NCBI GenBank assembly: GCA_045536775.1
Contig: JAZSOD010000089.1
Location: forward strand, 1-37,850
Length of the DNA: 37,850 bases
Source of the DNA: UBA4717 sp045536775
GTDB taxonomy: Bacteria > Bacillota > Clostridia > Oscillospirales > CAG-272
Direction of reading: 5' to 3'
Shown: positions 25,113 through 34,235 of the stretch, piece after piece
Layout: each line of letters begins with the position of its first letter
Numbering within the stretch: position 1 is the first letter of the stretch
Program-made: the position numbers and the translations under genes
Notes under the pieces: generated by a model
Databases searched by the model: none
Seen by the model: only the letters and a program-made list of their open reading frames with translations
Told to the model about the DNA's origin: nothing

Positions 25113-26293
25113 TGGATTACAGTAAAATTATATCGAAACGAGTGGCTGATATCAAGCCATCCGGAATAAGAAAGTTTTTCGATATGCTAACCGACATGGA
25201 GGACGTAATTTCCTTGACTGTCGGTCAACCCGACTTCGTCACTCCGTGGCATATCAGGGAAGAAGCTATCGAAAGCTTAAAACAGGGTAAGACCTACTAT
25301 ACGGGAAACAGCGGTCTGCCCGAGCTTAAGAAATCAATTTCTGACTACCTTGACCGTCGCTTTGCGCTTAATTACGCTCCCACGAATGAGATTATCGTAA
25401 CTGTTGGCGGCAGTGAGGCGATAGACCTTGCAGTACGCGCTATCATCGATACCGATGATGAGGTCATCATTCCCGTTCCGTCGTTTGTTTGCTACGGACC
25501 TATTACCGAGCTTGCTCACGGAAAGCCTGTATTTGTTGAAACAAAGGTTGAAGATAAATTTAAGCTGACCCCCGAGACTCTCAAAAAGGCTATCACTCCG
25601 AAAACCAAGCTTATTGTATTGCCTTTCCCGAATAATCCTACGGGCGCAATTCTTGAAAAGCACGAGCTTGAGGCTCTTGCAGAGGTAATCCTCGAAAGCA
25701 ATGCTATGGTGCTCTCCGATGAGATTTATGCCGAGCTTACTTACGGGCATAACCATACCTCCATTGCATCTATTCCCGGTATGCGCGAGAGAACCATTCT
25801 CGTAAGCGGTTTTTCCAAGGCTTACGCGATGACAGGCTGGAGACTCGGGTACATAGCGGCTCCTCACGAGCTTTGTGAGCAAATGCTAAAAATACATCAG
25901 TACGCAATAATGTGTGCTCCTACGGCCAGTCAGTTTGCGGCTATCGAAGCTATGAAAAACGGCGACGAGGACGTCCTTGAAATGACTGCCGAGTATAACC
26001 GCAGACGTACGTTTATAATCGACGGACTTAACAGGATAGGTCTTGATTGCTTTGATGCCGAGGGCGCGTTCTACACATTCCCCAACATAGGTAAATTTGG
26101 ACTTACAAGTGAGGAGTTTGCCGAAAAGCTTCTTTACAGTAAGCACGTTGCTATCGTTCCCGGTACTGCTTTCGGTGACTGCGGCGAGGGGTATGCGAGA
26201 ATCTCCTATGCTTACTCCGTAAAGCACATCACAACTGCTCTCGAGCGAATTGAGGAGTTTATTTCTGAGTTGAAAACGGGTAAGATAAAGTGA
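25109..26293 (+). CDS. Class I/II PLP-dependent aminotransferase
   Basis: A 394-residue fold type I aminotransferase of the AspC/PatA group. PLP lysine Lys237 lies in SGFSKAYAMTGWRLGY; NNPTG at 175-179 and the C-terminal Arg in GYARISYA (carboxylate binding) are in place. Two adjacent ATG codons (25109 and 25112) are possible starts; the first overlaps the lrp stop. Substrates are probably aromatic or aspartate-type amino acids, but this cannot be decided from sequence. Confidence 0.93.
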   Translation: MMDYSKIISKRVADIKPSGIRKFFDMLTDMEDVISLTVGQPDFVTPWHIREEAIESLKQGKTYYTGNSGLPELKKSISDYLDRRFALNYAPTNEIIVTVGGSEAIDLAVRAIIDTDDEVIIPVPSFVCYGPITELAHGKPVFVETKVEDKFKLTPETLKKAITPKTKLIVLPFPNNPTGAILEKHELEALAEVILESNAMVLSDEIYAELTYGHNHTSIASIPGMRERTILVSGFSKAYAMTGWRLGYIAAPHELCEQMLKIHQYAIMCAPTASQFAAIEAMKNGDEDVLEMTAEYNRRRTFIIDGLNRIGLDCFDAEGAFYTFPNIGKFGLTSEEFAEKLLYSKHVAIVPGTAFGDCGEGYARISYAYSVKHITTALERIEEFISELKTGKIK

Positions 26294-27528
26294 CGAACAA
26301 TATAATAAAGCGCCCCGAGCTTTTGTCTCCCGCAGGCAATTTTGAAAAAATGAAAAGCGCAATTCTTTACGGTGCAGACGCAGTATATCTTGCGGGTAAC
26401 AGCTTCGGTATGCGTGCTGCCGCCGATAACTTTTCAAATGAGGAATTAGTATCTGCGATAAAATATGCTCACGAGCGCGGTGTAAAAGTTTATATCACCT
26501 TAAATACAATGCCCCACCCGGACGAGTACGCGGCACTTGAGGAGTATATAGATTTTCTTGCAAAGAATCCGCCGGATGCGGTGATATGCGTTGACCTTGG
26601 AGTTATCTCTCTCGTTAAGGAAAAAATGCCCCAGGTTGATATTCATATATCTACTCAGGCGAGTGTTGTAAGTGCGAGAGCCGCAAAAGAGTGGATGAAG
26701 CTTGGTGCGAGCAGGGTGGTCCTTGCCCGTGAGCTTACCTTTGACGAGATAATTAAAATACGCCGAGATATTCCGGAAGAACTTGAGCTCGAAGCTTTTG
26801 TTCACGGCTCTATGTGCATTTCATACAGCGGCAGGTGTCTGCTTTCTCAGCATTTTACCGGAAGGGATGCAAACAGAGGAATGTGCGCTCAGCCTTGCAG
26901 ATGGAATTTTGAGGTTTATGAGGAAAAGCGTCCTGATGATGTTCTTCCGCTTGAACAGGATAACAACGGTACCTTCATAATGAGCTCAAAGGATATGTGT
27001 ATGATAGAGCATATCCCCGAGCTGATCAGATCAGGTATCACGAGCTTCAAAATAGAGGGAAGAATGAAGAGCGCTTACTATACTGCCGTTGTAACAAATA
27101 CGTACAGAATGGCGATAGATAAGTATCTTGAATTCCCTGAGACGTACACCTTTGATCATAGATGGAACAAGGAGCTTGACAGCGTCAGCCACCGCGAATA
27201 CGCAACAGGCTTTTATTTCGATAAACCGATAGATGACGCAAAGACCTGCACAGTTCCCGGTTATATCCGCGAAAAGGCATACCTCGCTATTGCCGAGAGC
27301 TTTGATCCCGATACGGGACTCGCTCTTTTCATTCAGAGAAACAAAGCTGTAAAGGGAAGTGCCGTCGAGGTGATTTCTCCGGGTGTATGCGGACGCGGCT
27401 TTATTGTTAACGAAATGTACGATGAAGCGATGAATCCCATTGAATCGGCTCCGCATCCGTTTATGAAATTCTACGTCAAAACCCCGTTTGAGATAAAGAC
27501 GGGTGATATAATGCGCTCAGGCGACTAA
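26290..27528 (+). CDS. U32 family protein, probable tRNA uridine hydroxylation factor (TrhP-like)
   Basis: A 412-residue U32 'peptidase' family protein. The start is GTG 26290, overlapping the previous TGA. The N-terminal barrel begins ELLSPAGNFEKMKSAILYGA; the U32 signature reads EAFVHGSMCISYSGRCLLSQ, followed by GMCAQPCRW, which add Cys residues for an iron-sulfur cluster. A smaller beta domain lies after ~335. E. coli YegQ and Bacillus YrrO of this type make 5-hydroxyuridine in tRNA; peptidase activity is doubtful. The pairing with TrhP rather than RlhA rests on length and layout only. Confidence 0.85.
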   Translation: MTNNIIKRPELLSPAGNFEKMKSAILYGADAVYLAGNSFGMRAAADNFSNEELVSAIKYAHERGVKVYITLNTMPHPDEYAALEEYIDFLAKNPPDAVICVDLGVISLVKEKMPQVDIHISTQASVVSARAAKEWMKLGASRVVLARELTFDEIIKIRRDIPEELELEAFVHGSMCISYSGRCLLSQHFTGRDANRGMCAQPCRWNFEVYEEKRPDDVLPLEQDNNGTFIMSSKDMCMIEHIPELIRSGITSFKIEGRMKSAYYTAVVTNTYRMAIDKYLEFPETYTFDHRWNKELDSVSHREYATGFYFDKPIDDAKTCTVPGYIREKAYLAIAESFDPDTGLALFIQRNKAVKGSAVEVISPGVCGRGFIVNEMYDEAMNPIESAPHPFMKFYVKTPFEIKTGDIMRSGD

Positions 27529-27539
27529 AGGAGAAAAGA

Positions 27540-28358
27540 ATGTTTGAAGTTATAAAATCGGTAATACTCGGTATAGTTGAAGGTATAACCGAGTGGCTTC
27601 CGATAAGCTCAACGGGTCATATGATACTCGTAAATGAGTTTATCGGCAATTCGGGCTTTACAAGCTCGGACTTGTATTTGTACGTAATTCAGCTTGGTGC
27701 AATTCTTGCTGTTGTAACACTTTATTTCGGAAAGCTTAATCCCTTTGCTTTGAGCAAAAGCTCTGAAGAAAAGAGAGCAACGTGGAGCATGTGGTTTAAG
27801 GTAGTCGTTGCTTGCTTGCCTGCGGCGGTCATAGGTCTTCTGTTTGATGATTATATGGAGAAGATTGAAAACTGGCAGGTGGTATCGCTTACTCTTCTGA
27901 TTTACGGTATAGCTTTTATCATAATAGAAAGCAGAAAGAAACAGGCAAGTATAAAGTCCATTAATGCTCTTACTTATAAGACAGCGCTTATAATAGGTGC
28001 ATTTCAGGTGCTTTCTATCGTGCCGGGTACGTCACGTTCGGGCGCAACAATTCTTGGAGCGATAATCATAGGTTGCTCAAGAGAGGTGGCGGCGGAGTTT
28101 TCATTCTTCCTTGCCATACCCGTTATGGTTGGCGTCAGCTTTTTGAAAATTATAACAAATGATACACCTATCGGCGGATTTGACGTTCTTGTTCTTGCTA
28201 TAGGTATGGTTGTCGCATACGTTGTATCGCTTATTGCCATGAAGTTTCTTGTTGACTATGTCAAGCGCCACGATTTCAAGGTGTTCGGTATATACAGAAT
28301 AATACTCGCAGTAGTAGTTTTTGCTTTCTTTACAATAAAGGCTTGTGTGGCGATTTGA
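27540..28358 (+). CDS. uppP: Undecaprenyl-diphosphatase
   Basis: A 272-residue integral membrane phosphatase (BacA/UppP) that recycles the undecaprenyl pyrophosphate carrier of cell wall synthesis; it also gives bacitracin tolerance. Diagnostic motifs are EGITEWLPISSTGHMIL at residues ~14-30 and PGTSRSGAT at ~162-170, plus several hydrophobic helices. It starts 11 bases after the U32 gene behind GGAG. Confidence 0.97.
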   Translation: MFEVIKSVILGIVEGITEWLPISSTGHMILVNEFIGNSGFTSSDLYLYVIQLGAILAVVTLYFGKLNPFALSKSSEEKRATWSMWFKVVVACLPAAVIGLLFDDYMEKIENWQVVSLTLLIYGIAFIIIESRKKQASIKSINALTYKTALIIGAFQVLSIVPGTSRSGATILGAIIIGCSREVAAEFSFFLAIPVMVGVSFLKIITNDTPIGGFDVLVLAIGMVVAYVVSLIAMKFLVDYVKRHDFKVFGIYRIILAVVVFAFFTIKACVAI

Positions 28359-28440
28359 CCAATGTATATAAGGTAAAAACCTTGATAAAATAGTAAATAA
28401 ACAGAAATTTTGAAAATTGACACTTTTTTAACAAAAACAC

Positions 28441-28469
28441 TTGTAAAACACGGCATTTTGTGGTAAAAT
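28441..28469 (+). promoter_or_regulatory. Predicted promoter of pgk-tpiA
   Basis: TTGTAA (28441-28446), 17-bp spacer, TAAAAT (28464-28469), about 58 bases before the pgk start. A TTGACA at 28417-28422 has no -10 at proper spacing. No clear terminator is seen after uppP in this 170-bp gap, only a 5-bp hairpin at 28370-28383. Confidence 0.55.
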
Positions 28470-28528
28470 GTCGAGTGGGCAAAATATTGTCATTTAATAT
28501 GTAAAATTTTATTTCAGAGGTGAATACA

Positions 28529-29827
28529 ATGTATAACAAGAAATCCATTGAAGACATCAGCGTTAAGGGCAAGAAGGTTCTTGTTCGTTGCGACTTCAAC
28601 GTACCGCTTAAGGACGGCGAGATCACAAGCGACAAGAGAATCGTTGGGGCACTTCCCACGATCAAGTACCTTCTCGATAACGGTGCAAAGGTAATTCTTT
28701 GCTCACACATGGGCAAGCCTCACGGTATCTTTACCGAAGGTTTTGGACTCAATAAGAAGGAAAAGGCAAAGATAGCTGAGCTTCCCGAGGCAGAGCAGGC
28801 AGCCGCTAAGGCAGAAATGCTCAAGAAGGCTCTCGAGGGCGATGCAAAGAAGTTTACACTCAAGCCCGTTGCAGACAGACTCAACGAGTACCTTGACGGT
28901 AAGGTAACCTTTGCTACAGACATCATCGGCGAAGATGCTAAGGCTAAGATTGCTGCTCTCAAGGAGGGCGAAGCAATTCTTCTCGAAAACGTACGTTTTG
29001 ACGCAAGAGAAACAAAGAACGACGAAACACTTTCCAAGGAATTCGCTTCTCTCTGCGAAGTATACGTAAACGATGCGTTCGGTTCTGCTCACAGAGCTCA
29101 CTGCTCGACAGCAGGCGTTACCGACTACGTTGATACCTGCGTTTGCGGTTACCTCATTCAGAAGGAAATCACAATAATGGGTAAGGCCCTCTCTGACCCC
29201 AAGCGTCCCTTCGTTTCCATTCTCGGCGGCGCTAAGGTTTCCGATAAGATAGGCGTTATCAACAACCTCATTGAGAAGGTTGACACACTCGTTATCGGCG
29301 GCGGTATGGCATACACATTCCTCCGTGCTCTCGGTAACGATATCGGAACTTCCATCTGCGAGGAAGATAGACTTGAGCTTGCTACAGAGCTTATGGAAAA
29401 GGCTAAGGCTAAGGGCGTTAAGTTCCTTCTCCCCGTTGATAATACAATCGGTAAGGAATATGATGAAAACACTGAATTTGCTACAGTTAAGTCTACAGAT
29501 ATTCCTGCAGGCTGGATGGGACTTGACATTGGACCCGAAACACGCGAGATCTTTGCTGATGCAATAAAGGGCGCAGGCACAGTTGTATGGAACGGACCGA
29601 TGGGCGTTTCCGAATGGAAGAACTTCGCTGCAGGTACAGAGAGCGTTGCTAAGGCAGTTGCCGAGAGCGGTGCTATCTCGATCATCGGCGGCGGCGACAG
29701 CGCGGCTGCAGTTGAAAAGCTTGGCTATGCAGATAAGATGACTCATATCTCCACAGGTGGAGGCGCATCTCTCGAGCTTCTCGAGGGTAAGGTGCTTCCC
29801 GGTATCGCTTGCCTCAACAACAAATAA
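28529..29827 (+). CDS. pgk: Phosphoglycerate kinase
   Basis: A 432-residue glycolytic kinase making ATP from 1,3-bisphosphoglycerate. The start is ATG 28529, seven bases after AGAGGTG; the GTG at 28520 overlaps that site. Substrate-binding RCDFNVPL at 20-27 and the nucleotide-loop region ISIIGGGDSAAAVEKLG near the C-terminus are intact. Residues ~67-107, after SHMGKPHG, form a Lys/Ala/Glu-rich insertion relative to the common ~395-residue form. Codon use shows strong bias, as expected for a highly expressed gene. tpiA follows after 20 bases. Confidence 0.97.
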   Translation: MYNKKSIEDISVKGKKVLVRCDFNVPLKDGEITSDKRIVGALPTIKYLLDNGAKVILCSHMGKPHGIFTEGFGLNKKEKAKIAELPEAEQAAAKAEMLKKALEGDAKKFTLKPVADRLNEYLDGKVTFATDIIGEDAKAKIAALKEGEAILLENVRFDARETKNDETLSKEFASLCEVYVNDAFGSAHRAHCSTAGVTDYVDTCVCGYLIQKEITIMGKALSDPKRPFVSILGGAKVSDKIGVINNLIEKVDTLVIGGGMAYTFLRALGNDIGTSICEEDRLELATELMEKAKAKGVKFLLPVDNTIGKEYDENTEFATVKSTDIPAGWMGLDIGPETREIFADAIKGAGTVVWNGPMGVSEWKNFAAGTESVAKAVAESGAISIIGGGDSAAAVEKLGYADKMTHISTGGGASLELLEGKVLPGIACLNNK

Positions 29828-29847
29828 TATTAAAAGAGGAATTACAA

Positions 29848-30615
29848 ATGAATAAGACACTCAGAAAGCCTGTTATCGCAGGCAACTGGAAAATGAATAT
29901 GACGCCCTCCAAGACTACTGCATTTATCGAAGAGCTTGCAGGCAAGGTTGAGGGCAAGAACGCTTGCGATATCGTGCTTTGCGTACCCTTTGTTGATATT
30001 GCTCCCGCAGTTGCAAGCGCTAAGGGCACTAACATCAAGATAGGCGCGCAGAACGTGCACTTCAAAGAAAACGGCGCTTACACGGGAGAGATCTCTGCTG
30101 AAATGCTTCTTGAATGCGGTGCTGAATACGTAGTAATCGGTCACAGCGAAAGAAGACAGTACTTCGGTGAGACAGACGAAACAGTTAACCTCAGAGTTCT
30201 CGCTGCTCTTAACGCAGGACTTAAGGTTATCCTCTGTGTGGGTGAGCTTCTTAACGAGCGTGAGCTTGGTATCACGGAAGAGATCGTTGGTATGCAGACC
30301 AAGATAGCTCTTACGGGAGTTACAAGCGCACAGCTTAAGAACGTTATAATAGCTTACGAGCCCGTATGGGCGATCGGTACGGGTAAGACCGCTACCGCAG
30401 CACAGGCCGAAGAGGTCTGCGCGTTTATCAGAAGCGTTATCGCAGGCCTTTATACAAAGGCTGAAGCGGATGCAACCGTAATTCAGTACGGCGGCTCAAT
30501 GAACGCAGGAAACGCGGCTGAGCTTCTTTCAAAGGAGAACGTAGACGGCGGTCTCATCGGCGGCGCATCTCTTAAGACTGCAGACTTTACGGTTATCGTA
30601 GATGCAGCACAGTAA
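29848..30615 (+). CDS. tpiA: Triosephosphate isomerase
   Basis: A 255-residue barrel interconverting DHAP and glyceraldehyde 3-phosphate. The ATG at 29848 is set by AGAGGA eight bases upstream; an earlier in-frame start at 29809 lies inside pgk. Catalytic residues are clear: Asn and Lys in GNWKMN, His in VIGHSERR, Glu in AYEPVWAIGTG, and the phosphate loop YGGSMN. Cotranscribed with pgk. Confidence 0.97.
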   Translation: MNKTLRKPVIAGNWKMNMTPSKTTAFIEELAGKVEGKNACDIVLCVPFVDIAPAVASAKGTNIKIGAQNVHFKENGAYTGEISAEMLLECGAEYVVIGHSERRQYFGETDETVNLRVLAALNAGLKVILCVGELLNERELGITEEIVGMQTKIALTGVTSAQLKNVIIAYEPVWAIGTGKTATAAQAEEVCAFIRSVIAGLYTKAEADATVIQYGGSMNAGNAAELLSKENVDGGLIGGASLKTADFTVIVDAAQ

Positions 30616-30628
30616 TTAAATAAATAAT

Positions 30629-30660
30629 AAACGTCGGGCATTATGATATGCCCGACGTTT
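30629..30660. terminator. Hairpin after tpiA, probable terminator
   Basis: A perfect 13-bp stem aaacgtcgggcat / atgcccgacgttt with a six-base loop. The plus side ends in only three T before GATAT, so termination may be partial and the next gene may be reached by readthrough. Confidence 0.65.
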
Positions 30661-30678
30661 GATATGATAGGATATTAA

Positions 30679-31581
30679 ATGAAGAAATTAACCAATAGCT
30701 TTTTATTATTACTGACGGCTCTTATATGGGGTGTTGCGTTTCTCGCCCAAAGCGTTGGAATGGATTACGTTGGTCCGTTTACCTTTAACGGCGTCCGCTC
30801 GTTTATAGGCAGTCTTGTTCTTGTGCCTTGTATTTTTATAATAAACACTATAAAGAAAAAAAGCGGAGAGGAACAAAGCTCTGATAAGAAAACGGTTATA
30901 ATTGGCGGCGTTATCTGCGGAACTCTTTTATTTGCCGCTTCTACCTTGCAGCAATTCGGCCTTCTTTATACAAGCCCCGGAAAAGCGGGATTTATAACGG
31001 CGCTTTACATAATACTTGTTCCTGCGGCAGGCATTTTTCTCGGCAGACGTCCGGGTGTAAAGCTTGTGTTTGCTGCGCTCGGCGCTCTTGTAGGTTTATA
31101 TTTTCTTTGCTTTACAGGAGATAGCTTTACACTTGAGCTCGGCGACTTGCTTATCTTTTTGTGTGCTATCGTTTTTACTGCTCACATTCTCGTAATAGAC
31201 CGATTCTCGCCAAAGGTTGACGGTGTGGTAATGTCGTGCATACAGTTCTTTGTCTGTGCGGCACTGTCTTTTTTACCAATGATAATATTTGAAGAACCGA
31301 GCTTATCCGCAATATATGCTGCAAAGATACCGATACTTTATGCAGGTGTTATGTCTTGCGGTGTAGCGTATACACTTCAGATAATTGGTCAGAAAGGTGT
31401 AAATCCGACTCTTGCATCGTTGATCTTAAGCCTTGAATCCTGCTTTGCTCTACTTGGAGAATTTGTATATCTCAAGCTGACCGGCGCAGATGGCTTTATG
31501 TCAATACGTGAGATCGTTGGATGTGTAATAGTGTTTGCGGCAATCGTTTTAGCGCAGTTGCCCGATAAAAAGCGAAAATAA
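30679..31581 (+). CDS. EamA/DMT superfamily transporter
   Basis: A 300-residue inner-membrane protein with about ten helices in two EamA repeats; the first begins LLLLTALIWGVAFLAQSVGM and the second near LGDLLIFLCAIVFTAHIL. DMT transporters export amino acids, metabolites or drugs; the substrate is unknown. AGGA precedes the ATG. No separate strong promoter is visible in the 63-base gap after tpiA. Confidence 0.9.
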   Translation: MKKLTNSFLLLLTALIWGVAFLAQSVGMDYVGPFTFNGVRSFIGSLVLVPCIFIINTIKKKSGEEQSSDKKTVIIGGVICGTLLFAASTLQQFGLLYTSPGKAGFITALYIILVPAAGIFLGRRPGVKLVFAALGALVGLYFLCFTGDSFTLELGDLLIFLCAIVFTAHILVIDRFSPKVDGVVMSCIQFFVCAALSFLPMIIFEEPSLSAIYAAKIPILYAGVMSCGVAYTLQIIGQKGVNPTLASLILSLESCFALLGEFVYLKLTGADGFMSIREIVGCVIVFAAIVLAQLPDKKRK

Positions 31582-31585
31582 GAAA

Positions 31586-31618
31586 AGCACTCAACCTTTG
31601 TGTAGTTGAGTGCTCTTT
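31586..31618. terminator. Bidirectional terminator between convergent membrane protein genes
   Basis: A perfect 10-bp stem agcactcaac / gttgagtgct, loop of nine bases, flanked by A-run and CTTT/TTATTTTTT. Confidence 0.75.
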
Positions 31619-31621
31619 GCA

Positions 31622-32857
31622 TTATTTTTTGTTGGTGTCGGTAATTACAGGCGGTATGTAGCTTTCTGTCTCGTATGGTAGTTCTTTGGCTTTAAGCTTC
31701 TTTTCAACGAGCGTTTTAACGAGAGAGTAAATTACCGCAAACAACGGAGCGCCGATGAGCATTCCGAAAAGACCAAAGTATCCGCCCATTACTGTTATTG
31801 CAAAGAGTATCCAAAGAGAACTTATACCTATAGCGTCCCCGAGTATTTTCGGTCCGATGTAGTTTCCGTCAAGCTGCTGAAGCAGGAATATGAATAGAAC
31901 GAATATCAGGCAATATACGGGACTCTCGGTTAGTATTATGAACGCACATGGGATAGCACCGATAAACGGGCCGATAAAGGGAATTACGTTCGTCACGCAG
32001 ACTATAACGCTTACGAGAGGATAGTAAGGCATTCCTATTATTGCGAGAACAATAAATGCAATAACACCGATTATAAGTGAGTCAACTATCTTTCCGATAA
32101 TAAACGAACCAAATTTCTTGTCGGTGTCTTTGAGGAAAATGAAAAACGAGGTGTAGCGTTCTTCGGAGAGAATCGCTCTAACGCATTTTTTGAGCTGAGC
32201 ACAAAGCTTTTCCTTGGAGGCAAGGAAGTATACCGAGAAGATCAGACCTATCAATATATCGAAGAATCCGTCGATTATCTGAGACATAGTTCCGAATATG
32301 CTCTTGAAATTATTCTGGAACCAGTTGTATATGCTCTTAAGGGAGTTCTGGAAAAAGTCGAAGAATGATTTTATGGTGTCTGTTATAGTTTCGGATTCAA
32401 GAAGCTCTTTGAAGTTAGGATATTCTGAGTAATCAATATTTAGGGAGTTCAGAAAACCGTCAAGCTTAGGTATTATATTTTTAATAAGAGTTTCAGTTTT
32501 TGAGTATAGATCGTTGTAGCTCGAAATAACCTGCGGTAATAGTAGCATAAAGAACGCTGCTATTACAGAGAGAATTATCAGATATGTAAAGATCAGAGAA
32601 AGGGTTCTTTTTAAGAGCTTTCTTTCTTTTTTCTTGAATTTCAAAACCTTCTTTTCAAAGAAGACCATCAGCGGATTTGCAATATACGCAAAAATGAGAC
32701 CGTAATATACGGGGCTCATTATATCATTGAATCTATCAAATGCATTTGATAGAGCGGGTATGTTATCACCAAGAAAATAAAGAGATAAAATAATTGCCGC
32801 ACAAACGCAAACGTATATCGAAATGGTTAAATACTTTTTATCGATATTCAGCTTCAA
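31622..32857 (-). CDS. AI-2E/PerM family membrane protein (UPF0118)
   Basis: A 411-residue protein with about seven to eight helices. The start is TTG 32857, eight bases after AGGAGG (32871-32866); the GTG at 32866 overlaps that site. Family features are the N-terminal helix pairs, a long amphipathic middle section (residues ~110-210) and the C-terminal block with PLVSVIVCVTNVIPFIGPFI and QQLDGNYIGPKILGDAIG. Members include TqsA and sodium/proton antiporter-like proteins; the actual substrate is uncertain. Confidence 0.92.
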   Translation of the reverse strand: MKLNIDKKYLTISIYVCVCAAIILSLYFLGDNIPALSNAFDRFNDIMSPVYYGLIFAYIANPLMVFFEKKVLKFKKKERKLLKRTLSLIFTYLIILSVIAAFFMLLLPQVISSYNDLYSKTETLIKNIIPKLDGFLNSLNIDYSEYPNFKELLESETITDTIKSFFDFFQNSLKSIYNWFQNNFKSIFGTMSQIIDGFFDILIGLIFSVYFLASKEKLCAQLKKCVRAILSEERYTSFFIFLKDTDKKFGSFIIGKIVDSLIIGVIAFIVLAIIGMPYYPLVSVIVCVTNVIPFIGPFIGAIPCAFIILTESPVYCLIFVLFIFLLQQLDGNYIGPKILGDAIGISSLWILFAITVMGGYFGLFGMLIGAPLFAVIYSLVKTLVEKKLKAKELPYETESYIPPVITDTNKK

Positions 32858-32880
32858 CCAAAACACCTCCTGTCCATATA

Positions 32881-32909
32881 ATTTTATAATATATATCGCG
32901 ATTAGTCAA
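32881..32909 (-). promoter_or_regulatory. Predicted promoter of the AI-2E-family gene
   Basis: Minus strand TTGACT (32909-32904), 17-bp spacer, TAAAAT (32886-32881), about 20 bases before the start. Confidence 0.65.
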
Positions 32910-32957
32910 TAATTTTTGTTAAAAAAGAGTTAAAAACACTAAATAAGGTGAATTCTA

Positions 32958-32986
32958 TTGAAAAAAAAGCGAAGATATGATAATAT
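32958..32986 (+). promoter_or_regulatory. Predicted promoter of the DUF362-ispE unit
   Basis: TTGAAA (32958-32963), 17-bp spacer, TAATAT (32981-32986); a TATAAT at 32984-32989 overlaps with a 20-bp spacer. Confidence 0.55.
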
Positions 32987-33032
32987 AATTAAATGAATAA
33001 CCGTAAAATTAACTGCTTTGGAGGTGGGCGTT

Positions 33033-34142
33033 TTGTATAACACTAACATAAAAGAGCTTCCCGTATCTGTTAAAGCCGCAGACAGTTATGACGTTGACAG
33101 GTTAACCGATACTGTTAAATTACAATTTGAAGAATTAGGACTTTCAAAAACTGTTTTTGAGGGTAAAAAGATAGTAGTTAAGCCTAACCTTATTATAAAG
33201 AAGCCGCCTGAATACGCGGCAACCACACGCCCCGAAATTCTCGAGGCTGTCTTAAAGATTCTTTTGACCTTCGACTGTGCGGACATTATTATTGCAGAAA
33301 GCGCGGGAGGTCCGTATACCGAGCAATCCCTCGAAGCATCATATAACGTATGTAAAATAAAGAGCGTAGCGCAGAAATACGGCGTCAAGCTAAACTACGA
33401 TACGTCATACACAGAGGTCGTGTCGCCTGACTGCAAGCTTGTAAAATCATTCAATATCTTGACGCCTATAGCCGAAGCTGACGTTATAGTTAATCTTCCC
33501 AAAATCAAAACTCACTCCCTTACGGGAATGAGTGGCGCTGTAAAAAATTATTTCGGTGCAATCCCCGGTCTTCAGAAATTTGAAATGCATGCACGTTTTC
33601 CTGATTACTCGGAGTTCGCATCAATGCTAAACGATGTGGCATATACGATAGTGAAGGATAAGCTCACCGTAAATATTCTTGATGCAATAGTTGGTATGGA
33701 GGGTAACGGTCCTACAGGCGGCTCACCGAGAGAGATAGGTTGCCTTATAACCTCTATAAATCCATTTAACATTGATAGAATTGCTAAGGAAGTTATCGGA
33801 GTAAAGGACGTATTATACGTCGATGAGTCGATAAGACGCGGCTATACTTATGAGTCGTCTGACGATGTTAAACTAATAGGTGATGACTACAAAAACTTTA
33901 TTGTTACCGACTACAAAATGCCCGATTCTAAGCCTCGCGGTATGGCGATGATCTTGAGAAAGTTCAGCGGCGGCAAGCTTGGCAAGCTCTTTAGTCCCCG
34001 TCCTGTTATTTCTGACAGATGTGTCGGTTGCGGTGAGTGTGAAAGAAGCTGCCCTAAGAAAACCATCGCAATGGTTGAAACGAAAGAGAAGAAGGTGGCA
34101 GCTATTAATCTTGATAACTGTATCAGATGCTTCTGCTGTTAG
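33033..34142 (+). CDS. DUF362 ferredoxin-type iron-sulfur protein, interrupted by in-frame UAG
   Basis: 369 residues up to a TAG at 34140-34142. The start is TTG 33033, eight bases after GGAGG (33020-33024). The DUF362 domain covers ~1-300 (VVKPNLIIK, NLPKIKTHSLTGMSGAVKNY, GMEGNGPTGG). A ferredoxin domain follows: CVGCGECERSCP gives Cys330, 333, 336, 340. The second motif reads CIRCFCC, then the stop, then ELCPVRAIDIK in the same frame, so the last Cys of CxxCxxCxxxCP is lost. A C-to-T change in a Gln codon (CAG to TAG) would explain it. Reading on, the frame would end at 34220, 15 bases before ispE. DUF362 function is not established; an electron-transfer role is likely. Confidence 0.85.
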   Translation: MYNTNIKELPVSVKAADSYDVDRLTDTVKLQFEELGLSKTVFEGKKIVVKPNLIIKKPPEYAATTRPEILEAVLKILLTFDCADIIIAESAGGPYTEQSLEASYNVCKIKSVAQKYGVKLNYDTSYTEVVSPDCKLVKSFNILTPIAEADVIVNLPKIKTHSLTGMSGAVKNYFGAIPGLQKFEMHARFPDYSEFASMLNDVAYTIVKDKLTVNILDAIVGMEGNGPTGGSPREIGCLITSINPFNIDRIAKEVIGVKDVLYVDESIRRGYTYESSDDVKLIGDDYKNFIVTDYKMPDSKPRGMAMILRKFSGGKLGKLFSPRPVISDRCVGCGECERSCPKKTIAMVETKEKKVAAINLDNCIRCFCC

Positions 34143-34220
34143 GAGCTTTGCCCTGTGCGCGCTATCGACATAAAAAACAATGGACTCGTAACAATAATAA
34201 ACAGAACCAAAAAGAAATGA
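34143..34220 (+). pseudogene. In-frame continuation of the DUF362 protein after UAG
   Basis: Twenty-five sense codons and a TGA (34218-34220) continue the frame. They begin ELCPVRAIDIKNNG, the conserved end of the second ferredoxin motif, and finish in a basic tail. No start codon or ribosome site of its own is seen. The intact frame and lack of further damage point to a recent mutation, readthrough or a sequence error. Confidence 0.75.
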
Positions 34221-34235
34221 TTTGGGAGGCTTGCT

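Noticed and set aside
28703..29860. 385-codon open frame opposite pgk
   Set aside because: It is antisense to a certain, highly biased gene; its Ser/Cys/Leu-rich translation has no domain, and the open frame is explained by pgk codon bias.
33033..34220. Genome-wide reassignment of UAG
   Set aside because: The MFS gene (stop 21071-21069) and the SpoU-type gene (stop 35108-35106) end normally at TAG, so UAG acts as a stop here.
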